A stretch of DNA of 40,206 bases from Zygnema cylindricum (Eukaryota; Streptophyta; Zygnematophyceae; Zygnematales; Zygnemataceae): positions 21,684-61,889 of the forward strand of contig JBBHKE010002821.1 of NCBI GenBank assembly GCA_037447655.1, written 5' to 3'. The position numbers were made by a program, and so were the translations under genes. Positions 22,965 to 33,913 of the stretch are shown piece by piece. How positions within the stretch are numbered: position 1 is the first letter of the stretch; the number at the start of each line of letters is the position of its first letter. The notes beneath the pieces are model-generated. The model was not told the origin of the DNA and did not search any database. It worked only from the letters and a program-made list of their open reading frames with translations.

Positions 22965-23633
22965 CTATTCACTTAATCCCACTGCATCCCTACAATACTG
23001 TAGCTTAGGAGCAGGAAGAGCTTTAGTGAGCATATCAGCTACCATTTTTGCATCTGGTAAATAACATAATTTAATCACTCTAGAGAACACTTTTTCTCTT
23101 ACAAAGTGTAATCGTACATCCATGTGTTTGCTTTTGAAGTGATGACTCGGGTTAGAAGAAATGGCAATGGCAGCCTGGTTATCACACCAGATCACGTGTG
23201 GACGAACTTCAATGTATCCTAGTTCTTGTAATATGGATTTTACCCATAAGAGTTCTTTGAGGGCCAAGCTTGCTGCCATAAATTCTGACTCCATTGTTGA
23301 CTGTGCTGTCACCTTTTGAATTTTGCTGCTCCAACAGCAAGTACCGTTCCCAACTTGTAGAATGAATCCCGTGGTGGATTTCCGGCTTGGCATGTCGCCA
23401 TAGCTTGCATCACTCCACGTTTGCAGTTTTTCTTCTCCTTCGCCTAGCGTGAGTTTGAGGTCTTTGGTTCCGGCCAAATATCTTAAGACTCTCCTTGCTG
23501 CATCAAAGTCAGATTTTCTTGGATTCTCTAGACTTCTGCTCAGTACCCCGACTGCTGCAGCAATGTCAGGACGAGTACAATTCATGAAATATATTAAGCT
23601 TCCCACTATCTGTCTGTAAGGTATTTGTGTCAT
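22965..23633 (-). pseudogene. E1 RNase H (longest intact pol segment)
   Basis: 222 open codons with no internal stop. In order: YRQIVGSLIYFMNCTRPDI, YLAGTKDLKLTL, WSDASYGDMPSRKSTTGF, TMESEFMAASLALKELLWV, WCDNQAAIAISSNPSHHFKS, HMDVRLHFVRE, MVADMLTKALP, and the end AVGLSE. Catalytic Asp (WSDA), Glu (MESE) and Asp (WCDNQ) are all present, so this domain looks functional in isolation. It is cut from the RT by a 38-bp tandem duplication just upstream, which changes the frame. Confidence 0.93.
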
Positions 23634-23699
23634 AGAATCATTCTCCCCTGATTCTAAATACTTTGTGTCATAGAATCATTCTCCCCTGATTCTAAATAC
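23624..23699 (-). repeat. 38-bp tandem duplication in E1 pol
   Basis: The segment 23624-23661 is repeated exactly at 23662-23699. E2 has a single copy of the corresponding sequence (near 34070-34110). Since 38 is not a multiple of three, it breaks the frame between RT and RNase H in E1. Confidence 0.9.
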
Positions 23700-24570
23700 T
23701 CGCTAACAATGACACCTGGTTCTGTCTCTTCTCCCTCTAACTTCTGCCGAACCTCCATTGGAGTTAGACACCCTTTTGCCCCCCGCATTCCGTACTCATC
23801 TTACATGTTTCCAATAGCCTCCTTTTGAGTCAATTTTATTACTTTCTTATTTCTGTCCCTCTCTACTTGAATACCCAAAATATATTTCGCCTCACCGAAA
23901 TCTTTCATCTCGAACCGTGAGTTTAGAGCAGTGTTGATTTTGTTAATTTCAGCCATTGATTTGTTAATTAATAGTAAATCATCTACATACACCGCTACAT
24001 ACACAATCCCATTTTCACCTTTTAGAACGTAGACAGAGTGATCAGTACTTATCCTTTGAAATCCTAGGCTAGTCAAGAATTCATCAAGCTTCAGATTCCA
24101 CTGTCTAGGGGCATGTTTTAGGCCGTATAGAGATTTTAGCAACTTGCATACTAAGTGCTCTTTTCCTAGTTCCACATACTTTTCAAGTTGCTGCATGTAA
24201 ATGGTCTCTTCTAGTTCTTTATGCAAAAAGGCCGTCTTTACATCCATCTGATGTATTTCCATATCTTGTATAGCCGTTAGGGACAGCAAAATCCTAACTC
24301 TCGGAAATCTTACAACCGGAGAAAATGTTCCTTCAAAATCGATTCCTTCCTTTTGATTATACCCGTTTGCCACAAGTCAGGCCTTGTATCGTTCAATGGT
24401 GTTGTCGGGATTTACCTTCCTCTGTAATACCCATTTGGTGCCGATCACTTTTCGGTCCGGATGAAGGTTCACAAGCTCCTATGTTTGAGCCTCCATGATG
24501 GACTTCATTTCGTAATGTGCTGCCTTGATCTAGTGATTCCGTTCTGGTGATGAGAAGGCCTCCTGAATGG
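23634..24570 (-). pseudogene. E1 reverse transcriptase, broken
   Basis: The main open part is 24373-23801 (190 codons): [62 protein letters not shown], the catalytic box YVDDLLL, and KDFGEAKYILGIQVERD. It ends at a TAA in NM*DEYGM. Upstream, 24374-24570 holds the RT amino end with several stops (AFSSPERNH, ...PDRK, NPDNTIERYKA). The polymerase active-site Asp pair is intact; the stops alone make it non-coding. Confidence 0.92.
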
Positions 24571-25577
24571 TTAAAGGCTCCCCTGAGGCTGTCGAGTAGG
24601 CAAAGTGAGAACTTGCTTGCAGGCGGCTGCTGGATCTTCTTCCGCTCTGGAAATTCTGAGGCTGAGATCGTCGGATGCCGCGCATTGCGCTGATTGCGCT
24701 GGTTGCGATCTGTGTGGATTGACCGCTGTTGGTCCGATTAGAACTGAACTTGCTGAGGAACTTCGAGAGAGTATGACTCCGTAGTCACTACCGGAGAATG
24801 TAGTATCTGTGGGACAATTTCTTGCATGCAATCTAAAATGACATATTCCTATACCTTTTGCTGCTTTTGCTGCTCTGTCAATTTAAATAAATATATGGAG
24901 TCGAGCTCATCCTTAACAATAATATTTCGAGCTACAACTATTTTCTGCCTCTCAAACACAAAGACTCTATAACCTTTTGAGTGATCGTCATATCCTAAAA
25001 AAATACCCGGTTGTCCCTTCAGTTCTATTTTCCATCTATTTGTGGACATATCTAATATAAAGCACTAACTACCAAAGACTTTGAAATGGCTAACATCTGG
25101 TTTGCTACCTGTCCAGATCTCGTAAGGAGTAGTTTCCACCGATCTAGATCCTATCCTATTCTTAATATAAACTGCACAGTTTAGAGCCTCAGCCCAGAAT
25201 TTCGGATCCATATATTTATCTGCAAGCATCGACCTAGAGCTCTCCGTGAGAGTTCTATTTAGTCTCTCCGACACCCCATTTTGTTCCGGTGAATATGGAA
25301 CAGTCAATAGATGACTAATACCTTCCTCGAGTAAATAGGTTTCAAATTCTTTCGATGTATATTCACCACCATTGTCCGATCTGAGCTGCAAAATAGGTAA
25401 ATTATGAAGTTTTTCAACCCATGCTTTACAGTGTTTGAAGTGACCAAACACTTCACTCTTCTCCTTCATGAAGTAAACTTTTGTAAATCTGGAGAAATCA
25501 TCTGTGAAGGTGACCATATATTTCATCCCCCTGGTAGATGGAACCTTTGTAGGACCAAAAACATCCGAATGAATTTG
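24571..25577 (-). pseudogene. E1 integrase core and C-terminal part, with linker
   Basis: In order on the minus strand: HSDVFGP (25560 region, first catalytic Asp), FTDDFSRFTKVYFMKEKSE, LRSDNGGEYTS (second Asp), YSPEQNGVSERLNRTL (Glu), then ALNCAVYIKNR, TPYEIWTGSKPDVSHFKVFG (open frame 25526-25065), and after a frame break the C-terminal NRWKIELKGQPGIFLGYDDH (25049-24849). All three D,D35E residues remain. 24571-24848 is the acidic, low-complexity linker between integrase and RT, with no conserved domain. It would join the cDNA to host DNA. Confidence 0.9.
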
Positions 25578-26230
25578 TTATAACAGTTTCGTTGACCGAT
25601 GCTCAGACTCTTTAGGAAATGGCAATCGGTGGATTTTGCCTAAAGCGCAACCATCACAAGTTTTGACCGGCTCATATGTGATTGATACACCCTCTATTTT
25701 TCTAGCAAGGACCATTTTCCTAGAACTATCATAGTTTTCATGGCCTAATCTTTTATGCCACAACTCATCTGAAACACTTGAGTACAGAACAGCATACTTC
25801 TTGGTATTAGCCATATCCATGCGGTACATCTTGCTACTATCTCTAGTACTTGTAACCGCAACCTTGCCATTTCTGCTAACAACCTGCCGACCATTTTTCA
25901 AATTAACCTCAAATCCTTTACTCTCTACCAACAACGTAGAAAACAGATTTTTCTTAAACTGAGGTACAAATAAGACATTGTGAAGAGTCCTTTCAATTGC
26001 TTTTCCCTCTACATGAACTAGTAAGGACACATCACCCACAGCACGAGTCTGGACACTCATTCCACAAGCATAAAAAATATTTTTCTCCGGCGTTGCTTTA
26101 AGATTTTTGAAAATGGCCTTGTTCTAGCACATGTGGGCTGACGCTCCTGTATCCATTATCCATCTAGGGTCCTTTGCGCCCTCCATCGCTGCCTCCATAG
26201 CAAATAGATTTGTGTAGTCCTCCTCAAAAA
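25578..26230 (-). pseudogene. E1 protease and integrase zinc finger
   Basis: The protease motif MDTGASAHM is intact (about 26130-26156), but a TAG replaces a Trp codon a few residues later (26124-26126). The open frame resumes at MSVQTRAVGDVSLL (26060) and runs 160 codons through the protease flap region and the GAG-pre-integrase domain, with LWHKRLGHENYDSS and CDGCALGKIHRLPF giving both His and both Cys ligands of the HHCC finger. A TAA separates it from HSDVFGP of the integrase core. Confidence 0.9.
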
Positions 26231-26369
26231 ATGTTAGAGTCTCGTCCTGGAGTGATGAAGGAGCTGAAAACAATGTATTTCCACGAGGTGTTAGCCCCGT
26301 GAAGGAATTGTAAAACTAATTTTGTTGCCATCTCAGCCTGTATAAACTTGTATCGTTAGCTTGTTTCAG

Positions 26370-27154
26370 TTAAGGACAATATTTGTAACCATGACCTCTC
26401 TCACTACAATAAAAACATGCATTGTTTGATTGTCTATTTCCACCCTGATTAAACAGTCTGAACTGGTTAAACTGATAACGTTTATGATTAAATTGACCTT
26501 TCCTCCCAAAGTCTGAATTAAAAGCCTCTACTTGCTCAACATAAAGAATATTAGATGTACCTTCCTTCTCTAATAAAATATTGATAGCTAACTGCAAAGC
26601 CTTGCCAGCTTTATCTTTCTGTTTGAGCATGTCAGATGCTCCTTTCATACTACGACGGAGACCCCTCATGAGCAATGCTGCCTGTTGAAACGGAGGAAAC
26701 ACCCCACCTTCAGAAGCATGTGCATCTACAAGGATAGGAAATTTATTAGAATATTCATCCATTGTACCACCATTGTACTTATAGTCCCAATTTTTTCCAG
26801 CCAATAGAAGCTCTTCCTCCACATTAGCCTTTTCATAATCACTTTTAAGGGATATCCAAATATCAATTGCTTTTTTCATTTTTATCCAAGACATAGCTAA
26901 GTCCTCAGATTTACAAAATTTCAGAATAGAACGAGCTTGCGTATTTTTCTTAGACCATGACGGATCAGATTCATCCAGCGAACCATCCAATATATCCAAA
27001 AGATTGACATTCTCAAAATGTGTCTCCACCATATCCGCCAGTAAACATTCTTATCCCCGGAAAAGATAGGAATTCTTGATGACAGGCCCATAACCTGTTA
27101 TTCTACGACCACCGGTGCAGGTGGAGGAGAAGCAGTAGTAGTAGAAGTAGACAT
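26370..27154 (-). pseudogene. E1 gag, broken
   Basis: Start at 27154 in the 5' LTR (MSTSTTTAS). A TAA follows codon 18 where E2 has CAA. The frame changes near codon 40, after KNVYW. An internal Met at 27032 (MVETHFENVNLLDILDG) opens a 220-codon frame covering the gag body (SKKNTQARSIL, KKAIDIWISLKSDYEKANVE, FPPFQQAALLMRGL) and ending with an intact CX2CX4HX4C knuckle, CFYCSERGHGYKYC. Gag would form the particle and bind element RNA. Confidence 0.9.
27085..27095 (-). other. E1 primer-binding site, half-tRNA type
   Basis: Minus-strand GGTTATGGGCC directly after the LTR end (27096). It is complementary to the anticodon arm of initiator tRNA-Met. Its bases are also read as gag codons for Val-Met-Gly, so the site lies inside coding sequence. 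Confidence 0.8.
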
Positions 27155-27804
27155 GATACACTCTCAAAAGCTATCAAGAATCCTACCAAACAGCTGTTCT
27201 TAAGTGCTCACCAATTCTTATACAAACATCCAAACCTCAAAAAACTCTCTCTGAATATAGAGTAGCATAAACACTGACAACTCCCAAAGTTTCAACACAA
27301 TTGACCCAACATCACTCAAGATATAATACTCACAAGTTTCCCAAAAACTGTTTGCAGTTTGCGTGGAAGTCTGGATACATAATATGTTATGAGTCCTAAG
27401 TCTTATACTTGTGTTGAACTGACAATACCAGTGTACTTCAGAGGTACGTCAAACCACCAAGCTACCACTAAACAGAGCTACCACTGAGCTATCAGTAAGC
27501 TACCACTGAGCTATCACTAAGCTACCACTGAGCTATCTTTAAGCTTCCACTGAGCTACCCACTAAGTTACTACTGAGTTACCCACTAAGTTGATAAGAAT
27601 CATATCTATCGCAGTTGCTCTATTCTGTACAGAATCACAATAAAAATATCAGATGCTGCGTTGTCCGTACGGACCATACCAAATATAATCGTGGTTGCGT
27701 TGTCTTGTCTGTGTTGCAGCTTCGTTGCTGCGCTGCTCTGCTGTATAGCACCTGCGTTGCGCTGTTGCGCTGCTCTGAGACTCAAAGCTTTCCAAAAGAC
27801 AACA
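27096..27804 (-). mobile_element. E1 5' LTR
   Basis: 709 bp from TGTTGTCTTTTGG at 27804 to ...AGAATAACA at 27096. U3 carries the GCTGC-rich repeat (about 27715-27775) and about nine 11-bp GCTACCACTGA/GCTATCACTAA units (about 27465-27590). A TATAAG box (plus-strand CTTATA at 27402) is the likely core promoter. The right flank is satellite starting TAGTTTAGATATC. Confidence 0.9.
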
Positions 27805-28599
27805 TAGTTTAGATATCAATTTGTGTTAACGCTAACAGGTTGTGTAGTTTAGATAACAGTTTGTGTTCGCACTAAGCATTAAAAGTTTATGTAAGTTAGG
27901 TGACAATTCCTGTAAGCGCTAACAGTTTGTGTAGTTTAGGTAACAATTCTTGATAGCGCTAAAAGTTTGTGTAATTTAGATAACAATTCTTGTTAGCGCT
28001 AACAGTTCGTGGAAAGGTCATAACTCCTGTTAGGGATAACAATTTGTGAATGTAAAGTTGCAATTCTTGTTAGCGCTAACAGTTTGTGTAATTTAGGTAA
28101 AACTCTTGTTAGCGCTAACATTTTGTGTAAGTTAGGTAACAATTCTTGTTACCGCTAACAATTTGTGTAATTTGGATAACAATTCCTGTTAGCGCTAACT
28201 GTTTGTGTAATTTAGATAACAATTCATGTTAACCCTAATAGGTTGTGAAGTTTAGATAAAAGTTCGTGTTACCACTTAAAGTTTGTGTAAGTAAAGAATT
28301 AATTTTTGTTAGCGTTTATAGTTTGTGTAAGTTAGGTAACAATTCCTGTTAGTGCTAACAGTTTGTGTAGTTTAGGTTACAACTCTTGTTAACGCTAACA
28401 ATTTGTGTAAGTAAGGAAACAATCCGTGATAGCGCTAAAAGTTTGTGTAATTTAGATAACAGTTCTTGTTAGAGCTAATAGTTTGTGTAAGTTAGGTAAC
28501 AATTCTTTTAATCGCTAACTATTTCTGTAAGTTAGGGAACAATTCTTGTTAGCGCTAACAGTTTGTGTAAGTAAGGTAACATTTCTTATAAGCGATAAT

Positions 28600-29030
28600 A
28601 GTTTTAGTAAGTTAGGTAACAATTCATAATAGGGTTAATGGCTTGGTAACTTAGGTAACACCTGTTAGCTTAGCAGCTTGTGGTTAGGTAACAATTTTGT
28701 TATGCATACTTGTAAGTTAGATAACATCCCTCTTAACATTTTTGTAATTTTGATAACAATTACTTAATATTTGTAAGTTAGTTAACAAGCCTAACAACAA
28801 ATTTCTTTGTGCTAGGGCAACAATCTCATTAGCTTAAAAGTTTGTGCAAACAAGGTAAATACCCTTAAGAGCCACAATTTGTGTAAGTAAACACCTTGTT
28901 AGCCAGAGTTTGTGGGTTAGGTTACAATTATGTTAGCGCTATCACTTTGTGGCGGGTAACAATTCTGTTAGCGCCGTTGTGTTAGGTAACAATTCTGTCA
29001 ATGCCCACCCCATAACAACCGTAAGAGCTA
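28600..29030 (+). repeat. Indel-rich degenerate satellite patch
   Basis: Monomers here are shortened by many scattered deletions of 1-15 bp (for example CACTTTGTGGCGGGTAAC and GTTAGCGCCGTTGTG), while the monomers before 28600 and after 29030 are regular. It is either a truly decayed zone or poorly polished sequence. Confidence 0.75.
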
Positions 29031-31333
29031 ACAATTTGTGTAATTTAGATATCAATTCTTATTAGCACTAATAGTTTGTGTAAATAAGGTAACAATTCTT
29101 ATAATAGCTAACAGTTTGTGTAAGCTAGGTAACAATTCTTGTTAGCGCTTAGAGTTTGTGTAAGTTAGGTTACAATTCATGTTAGCGCTATCACTTTGTG
29201 TAAGTGGTAACAATTCTTGTTTGCGCAAACAGTTTGTGTAAGCCTGGTAACAATTCCTGTTAGCACTAATAGTTCGTGTAAGTGAGGTAACAATTCGTGT
29301 TAGCGCTAACAGTTTTTGTATGTTAGGTAACATTTCTTGTTAGCGCTAACAGTTTCTGTAAGCTAGGTAACAATTCCTATAAGCGCTAACAGTTTGTATA
29401 AGTTAGGTAACAATTCTTGTTAGCGTTAACAATTTGTGTAATTTATGTAACAACTCTTTTTATCGCTGACAGTTTGTGTAAGCTAGGTAACAATTCCTAT
29501 AAGCGTTAACAATTTGTGTAATGAATGTAACAGTTCATGTTAGCGATAACAGTTTGTGTAAGTTAGGTAACAATTGTTGTTTTTGTTGACACATTGTGTA
29601 AGTTAGGCAACAAATCCTGTAAGCGCTAATAATTTGTGTAAGTCAAGTGAAAATTCTTGTTACCACTAACATTTTGTGTAAGTTAGGTAACAATTCTTGT
29701 AATCACTAATAGTTTGTGTAAGGTAGGTATTAATTCTTATTAGCGTTAAGAGTTTGTGTAAGTTAGGTAACAATTCTTGTTAACGCTAACAGTTTGTGTA
29801 ATTTTGATTACAATTCCTGTTAGCGCTAACTGTTTGTATAATTTAGAATACAATTCTTGATAGCGCTAACACTTTGTGTAAGTTAGACAACAATTATTGT
29901 TATCGCTAACAGTTTATGTAAGTTAGGTAACAACTCGTCTTAGCGCTAACAGTTTGTGTAATTTTGATAACAATTTCTCTTAGCACTAACAGTTGTGTAA
30001 TTTAAATAACAATTCTTATTAGCGTTTAAAGTTTGTGTAAGTTAGTTAACAGTTCTTGTCAGCGCTAACAGTTTGTGTAAGTTAGGTTACAATTCCTGTT
30101 TGCGCTAATTGTTTTTGTAATTTATATAACAATTACTGTTATCGCTAACAGTTGGTGTTTTTTAGATAACAATTCTTGTTAGCGCTAACAGTTTGTGTAA
30201 GTTAAGTTTCAATTCTTGTTAGCGCTAACTATTTATGTAAGTTAGATGAAAATTCCTATCAGTGCTAACAGTTTGTGAAATTTATATAACAATTCCTGTT
30301 AGCGCTAACAGATGGTGTAACTTAGATTACAATTATAATAAGCGACAATAGTTTGTGTATGTTAGGTAATAAATCCTATTAGTGCTAACAGTTTGTGTAA
30401 GTTATGTTCTAATTCTTGTTAGCGCTAACAGTTTGTGTAAGTTAGATAACAATTCTTGTAAGCGCTAACAATTTGTAAAAGTTAGGTAACATTTCCTTTT
30501 ACACTAACAATTTGTGTAAGTTAGGTAACAATTCTTGTTAGCGCAAACAGTTTTTGTAAGTTAGGTAACATTTCATGTTAGGGCTAATAGTTTGTGTAAG
30601 TTAGGTAACAATTCTTATTAGCGCTAGCAGTTTGTGTAAGTAAGGTTACAAATCTTGTTATTGTTAACAGTTTGTGTAAGTTAGATAACAACTCCTCTTA
30701 GGGCTAACAGTTTGTGTAGCTCTGATAACAATTCCTATTAGCGCTAACAATTTATGTAAGTTAGTTAACAATTCCTCTAGCGCTAATAGTTTGTGTAAGT
30801 AAGGTAACAATTCTTATAAGCACTAATAGTTTGTGTAAGCCAGGTAACAATGTGTGTTATGGCTTAGAGTTTGTGTAAGTTAGGTTACAATTCATGTTAG
30901 CGCTAACAGTTTGTATAGGTGGTAACAATTCTTGTTAGCGTAAAAATTTGTGTAGTTAAGTTAAAATTCTTGTTATTGCTAACAGTGTGTAGGATTGGAA
31001 ACAATTCTTGTTAAGCTAATAGTTTTGTAAAGTTAGATAACAATTCTTGTTAAGCTAACAGTTTGAGTAAGTTAAAACTTGTTGTGCGCTGGCGTTTATG
31101 TGAAATAACAAATTCTTCTTGGTAAGCTAACAGTTTGTGTAGTTATTTAACAATTCTAATTTAGCTAACTATTTGTGGTTAGAAAAAAAAATTAAGCTAT
31201 CAGGTTTGTAATTTAGAATATAATTCCTATTAGCGCTTAACACTTTGTATAAGAAGTCGGGACGATAATTCTTCTTATCACTAATATTTTTTTGTAGTTA
31301 AGGTAACAACTCCTCTTAGCTTTAAGGTTTGTG

Positions 31334-31338
31334 TAAGT
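31334..31338 (+). repeat. E2 target-site duplication, left copy (TAAGT)
   Basis: TAAGT directly precedes the E2 3' LTR edge at 31339 and is matched by TAAGT at 38213-38217 after the other LTR. Joined across E2, the satellite monomer reads normally (GTTTGTG, TAAGT, TAGGTAAC). Confidence 0.92.
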
Positions 31339-32010
31339 TGTTGTTCTATGACCACCGTTGCAGTGGAGGAGTAGCAGTAGTAGTAGAAGTAGACATGACA
31401 CTCTCAGAGCTATCAAGAATCCTCACCAAACACTGTTCTTAAGTGCTACAATTCTTATACAAACATCCAAACCTCATAAACTCTATTTGAATATAGCGTA
31501 CTTGCATACAACTGTGGCTCCCAAAGTTTCTTCACAATTGACCTGGCAACACTCAACATATAATACTCAGAAGTTTCCCAAAAATTGTCTGCAGTTTTAC
31601 TACTTCGAAGTCTGGATACATAATATGTTCTGAGTCCTAAGTCTTATACTTGTGTTGAACTGGCAACACTAGTGTAATTGCGAGGTACGTCAAACCACCA
31701 AGCTACCACTAATCTGTCTAGCTACCACTGAGCTATCACTAAGCTACCATTAAGCTATCACTAAGCTACCATTGAGTTACCCACTAAGTTGACTAGGATC
31801 GTATCTATCGCAGTTGCACTATCCTCTACAGAATCACATTAAGAATATCAGACGTTGCGTTATCCGTATGAACCATATCAAATATAATCATGGTTGCGTT
31901 GTCCTATGTTGTAGCTTTGTTGCTGCGCTGCTTTGCTGCTGCGCTGCTCCGCTGTATAGGAGCAGCGGTGCTCCGCTGCTCTGAGACTGAAAGCTTTCCA
32001 ATAGACAACA
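31339..32010 (-). mobile_element. E2 3' LTR
   Basis: 672 bp, from TGTTGTCTATTGG at 32010 to ...ATAGAACAACA at 31339. It has the TATAAG box (plus-strand CTTATA near 31643) and the 11-bp U3 units (about 31690-31790). The last 220 bp (31339-31560) contain small deletions compared with all other copies, continuing the indel-rich zone of the adjoining satellite. Confidence 0.9.
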
Positions 32011-32025
32011 CTCCCAAAAAGCTTT
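32011..32025 (-). other. E2 polypurine tract
   Basis: Minus strand AAAGCTTTTTGGGAG immediately before TGTTGTC of the 3' LTR. It is a changed version of the AAGCTTAAGGGGAG tract of E1 and E3: the run of four G is reduced to three. Confidence 0.7.
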
Positions 32026-32170
32026 AGACTCAGTATACCGGCGCAGCTGCGGTGACAAACTAGCGCAGCTTCGCAGCATAGCAATATAGGAATTAGCAAG
32101 TCACTGTGTCCCACTACATCTCAATATTGGACTTAACGCAGCATCGCAGCATAGCAGTATAGCATTTCAT

Positions 32171-32675
32171 TTATTCATTTATTCCCACTGCATCTTTGCA
32201 ATACTTTAGTTTAGGAGAAGGAAGGGCTTTGGTGAGCATATCAGCAATCATTTTTGCGTCTGGCAGATAACATAACTTAATCACACTAGAGAACACTTTT
32301 TCTCTTACAAAGTGTAATCTTACATCCATGTGTTTGCTTTTGAAGTGATGACTCGGGTTAGAAGCAATGGCAATGGCAGCCTGGTTATCACACCAGATCA
32401 CCTGTGGACGAATTTGCATGTATCCTAGTTCTTGTAACATGGATTTTATCCATAAGAGTTCATTGAGGGCCGAGCTTGCTGGCATATATTCTGACTCCAT
32501 TGTCGACTATGCTGTCAACTTTTGAAGTTTGCTGCTCCAGGAGCAAGTGCCGTTCCCAATTTGTAGAACGAATCCCGTGGTGGATTTCCAGTTTCGCATG
32601 TCGCCATAGCTTGCATCACTCCACGTTTGCAATTTTACTTCTCCTCCGCCTAGTGTAAGTTTGAGGTCTTTGGTT
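32171..32675 (-). pseudogene. E2 RNase H, C-terminal part
   Basis: After the nested insertion the frame resumes with KDLKLTLGGGEVKLQTWSDAS, then KSTTGFVLQIGNGTCSWSSK, a TAG stop (in TA*STMESEYM, about 32507), and an open 109-codon part (32500-32171) with MESEYMPASSALNELLW, WCDNQAAIAIASNPSHHF, HMDVRLHFVRE and MIADMLTKALPSPK, ending VGINE. All three catalytic acids are present. The nested element at 32676 splits this domain from its N-terminal part. Confidence 0.92.
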
Positions 32676-33913
32676 TTCTGAAATTCTATGGGCTCCATTG
32701 CCCACAGAATTCGCAGATCCAAAAGAAGCTAATCTAGATAGTGCCGACTCCAAGTTGATATAAACCCAAATGAATGATCCCTTGACAATCAAAACCCCAA
32801 TACACCTTCACCCCAGTGAAGAGAAGACCTTTTGTGTGCTCAGTTCCACCACATAATGCAAAGCTTGAATATGTGTTTTGGACAATACTCCCCACTTTGA
32901 CTTTCCCACTAAATAAGTGCCACCCTGGCACGCAAAGACTCTGACCGACTACACCCCTGTGTAGCTTAGACTCCCCTGAGTCCGCAGCAAAAAGAATCAC
33001 TGAATTTGCTCACCCGAGCATTAAGTTATGGCTGGTCAAAGATGACCTTTATAGTTACAAGCTCTCTTAGAGAGAGGTACCTAAATATCACTAAGTCTTG
33101 GTCTGCCTACTTACGACTACCTACTACTAAACCCTAGTCCAATAGGAACACTATATAGTACAAGAAGGTACAATGGGCGATGTACTTATTGTACGACCAT
33201 TGTACGACAAGGTCTATAAGGTGACACCTGTCAAATCGGAAGCCATGGTTCCTCCTTCCATCTTCTCCGGTATCAAATAATGTGGCGCCACGTGGCACCG
33301 CGTGACGCTATCTCCGTATGCCGCCAAAAGCTCACTTCGCGTGGCGGCTATAATACCGGCCGTCCGATCAAAACATATTTTACACGGTTCAGATTCGCGT
33401 ACATGCAGGAATTGCTCCTTTTGGTTAGTCTGCTGTCAATTAGCTGTTGCGTTAAAGTTTATGTATTTAAAAAACCCGTCACGTGTATTGTTTCGATAAC
33501 GCCTTATTGGTTAAGGCTTACCTCTTCAAATATAACCATTTACCATGGTTCAAATCTGGTTAAGAGCAGTTTTTGGTTATTTGTTAGCTTGTTAGAACTC
33601 TCTACTTCTACGCTTATCAATACCTATTGTACCCCACACATGCCATCGTTTACTCTAAGCTATTGGCTTAAGCTAACGTCTAAAATAGTGTGTAGGTACC
33701 AGGAACAAATCCTGAACTCGGCACAATCATTTGGGTACAAACGACGAATTAGCCTATCCCATTTAGACGGTTAGGCTCTAGCTCTTTTCTGGTCTTCAGT
33801 GACCGCAACAAGTATGGGGACCGGAGAGATTTGAGCAAGAAGCAGGCTGCCTTTGTTGACTTACTCTATTTATTTTTTGCAATACAGACCTAGAAAATAC
33901 ATACATTTCAACA
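32676..33913 (-). mobile_element. Nested insertion, probable solo LTR of a third family
   Basis: 1238 bp interrupt the E2 RNase H between GGTCTTTGGTT and GGTTCCAGCCAAA; E1 shows the uninterrupted sequence. GGTT is present on both sides (32672-32675 and 33914-33917), a 4-bp direct repeat (5 bp with one mismatch). On the minus strand it starts TGTTGAAATG and ends near AATTTCAGAA, with inverted TGAAAT/ATTTCA ends. ACTATATAG near 33150 is a possible TATA box. A Met-Glu-Pro-Ile-Glu-Phe start lies at its 3' end. No pol domain is inside. It is higher in GC than the surrounding DNA and unlike the other LTRs. Confidence 0.7.

Larger units (their letters stand above)
21975..27804 (-). mobile_element. 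Copia-type element E1, LTR to LTR
   Basis: 5830 bp with both LTRs, primer site, gag, protease, integrase, RT, RNase H and polypurine tract in Ty1/copia order on the minus strand. The two LTRs share variants not found in E2 (for example TTGTCTGT in U3), so they belong together. The flanks do not match: 5 bp on the left are AATTT (E3 RT), on the right TAGTT (satellite), so no target duplication joins them. Many frame breaks; not autonomous. Confidence 0.93.
27805..31338 (+). repeat. Main 40-bp satellite array, plus orientation (block C)
   Basis: About 88 monomers. A module with GCTTAGAGTTTGTG at 29147 recurs at 30862 (1715 bp on) and again at 39398, beyond E2; subtracting E2 and its target duplication the second interval is 1657 bp. 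The same module occurs at 6661 in block A. Two patches, about 28600-29030 and 31000-31338, are full of small deletions. No gene is seen. Confidence 0.96.

Noticed and set aside
33280-33774. 164-codon plus-strand open frame inside the nested insertion
   Set aside because: No recognisable domain, antisense to the inferred LTR direction, and overlapped by other frames of similar quality.
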